A DNA stretch of 64,000 bases, from NCBI GenBank assembly GCA_900129595.1, contig FQWG01000011.1, positions 62,001 to 126,000 on the forward strand, read 5' to 3'. The DNA comes from Flavobacterium frigidimaris (lineage in GTDB: Bacteria > Bacteroidota > Bacteroidia > Flavobacteriales > Flavobacteriaceae). Below are positions 63,601-64,000 of the stretch, piece after piece. Every line of letters begins with the position of its first letter. Position 1 is the first letter of the stretch. Under the pieces are notes generated by a model. That model saw only the letters and a list, made by a program, of their open reading frames with translations. It was not told the origin of the DNA and searched no databases. Made by a program: the position numbers and the translations under genes.

Positions 63601-64000
63601 TTAGCTTCCATAATCTTTTTTTAATTTTCGCATTAACATTCTGACACCATTTACAGTAGCCTCATTAAAGGAATTAGTAAAAATGATATACGCGATGAAC
63701 TTTTTCCTGTCGATAGCAGCAATGGTATAGTAAGTTCCTGCAGTTCCTGAATGCGTAGAGAAATCCTGATTGTTTTCGTAACTATTAAACCATCCTAAAG
63801 AATAACCTTCGATTCCTTTATGAATAAAATTGTAAGTACTTGCTTTTAAATAATTATCATGTCCCTGAAGTCCCTGAATATTAAGCTGAATAAATTTGAT
63901 ATAGTCAGTAAGTTTGATATTAAGATCACCTGCAGGTTCTGTATAATCTAAATGATAATCTGTATTTGAAGGAACCGGAATTAATTTATTGTTTTCAAAT
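63601..64000 (-). CDS. Serine hydrolase of the beta-lactamase family (5' end outside window)
   Basis: C-terminal 132 residues of an open frame that continues past the right edge. The visible part ends GVRMLMRKLKKDYGS and shows TDYIKFIQLNIQGLQGHDN, GIEGYSLGWFNSYENN, and STHSGTAGTYYTIAAIDR, where HSG.AG.. is the KTG-equivalent motif of class C beta-lactamase-fold hydrolases. It is likely an esterase or DD-peptidase-like protein; the SxxK motif lies outside. It heads the minus-strand run after a 62-base gap. Confidence 0.8.
   Translation of the reverse strand, partial: FENNKLIPVPSNTDYHLDYTEPAGDLNIKLTDYIKFIQLNIQGLQGHDNYLKASTYNFIHKGIEGYSLGWFNSYENNQDFSTHSGTAGTYYTIAAIDRKKFIAYIIFTNSFNEATVNGVRMLMRKLKKDYGS

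Overview
The window is an AT-rich chromosomal segment of a Flavobacteriia bacterium, most likely Flavobacterium or a close relative (inferred, no search was run). Supporting signs: TAnnTTTG-type minus-7 promoter boxes, very few Shine-Dalgarno sites, a SusC/SusD pair, TonB receptors, a DUF4295 gene beside rpmG/rpmB, and gaps full of short palindromes. No tRNA, rRNA, CRISPR array, insertion sequence or prophage was seen.

Layout. 1-6663 (minus): ftsY (cut by the window edge), DUF4295, rpmG, rpmB, cinA, an Hpt protein coupled to a fumarylacetoacetase-fold hydrolase, a DEDDh exonuclease and a 2-oxoacid dehydrogenase E2. 6748-7020 is a decayed fragment. 7184-11984 carries a beta-barrel protein, two secreted unknowns, a membrane acyltransferase and a secreted propeller-like protein. 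12072-30234 is the most notable region (below). 30459-41749 is mostly housekeeping: ABC-F ATPase, FKBP isomerase, a long SDR, a methyltransferase, a LolD-like ATPase, cobalamin adenosyltransferase and secA. 41933-50059 is a metal-acquisition cluster with MbnP and MbnH homologues, a TonB receptor, a PepSY membrane protein and two copies of a small cysteine protein. 50145-51640 is a membrane protein plus a YARHG lipoprotein. 52548-54746 (minus) is a three-gene operon of APS kinase, aspartyl beta-hydroxylase fold and sulfotransferase. The rest holds a sirtuin, a fatty acid hydroxylase, purB, a KefB-type antiporter, a 1-Cys peroxiredoxin, an MFS and an AEC transporter and the 3' end of a serine hydrolase gene.

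The main proposal is that 12072-30234 is a locus for glycosylated hydroxylysine, the Glc-alpha-1,2-Gal-beta-O-hydroxylysine unit of collagen. Eight genes run in one direction, facing an Lrp-type regulator. SusC/SusD would import the glycoside or glycopeptide, a YgjK-like GH63 enzyme would remove the alpha-glucose and a GH42 beta-galactosidase the galactose. A fused kinase and phospho-lyase (like human HYKK plus PHYKPL) would turn hydroxylysine into 2-aminoadipate semialdehyde. An antiquitin-type ALDH7, an aminotransferase not found here, a DUF1338 2-oxoadipate dioxygenase and a YdiJ-like D-2-hydroxyglutarate dehydrogenase would then carry it to 2-oxoglutarate. Each family assignment comes from motifs in the sequence; the combined pathway is inference.

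The second system of interest is the MbnP/MbnH/TonB/PepSY cluster, probably for copper, in which mbnH is flanked by two inverted copies of one intergenic palindrome.
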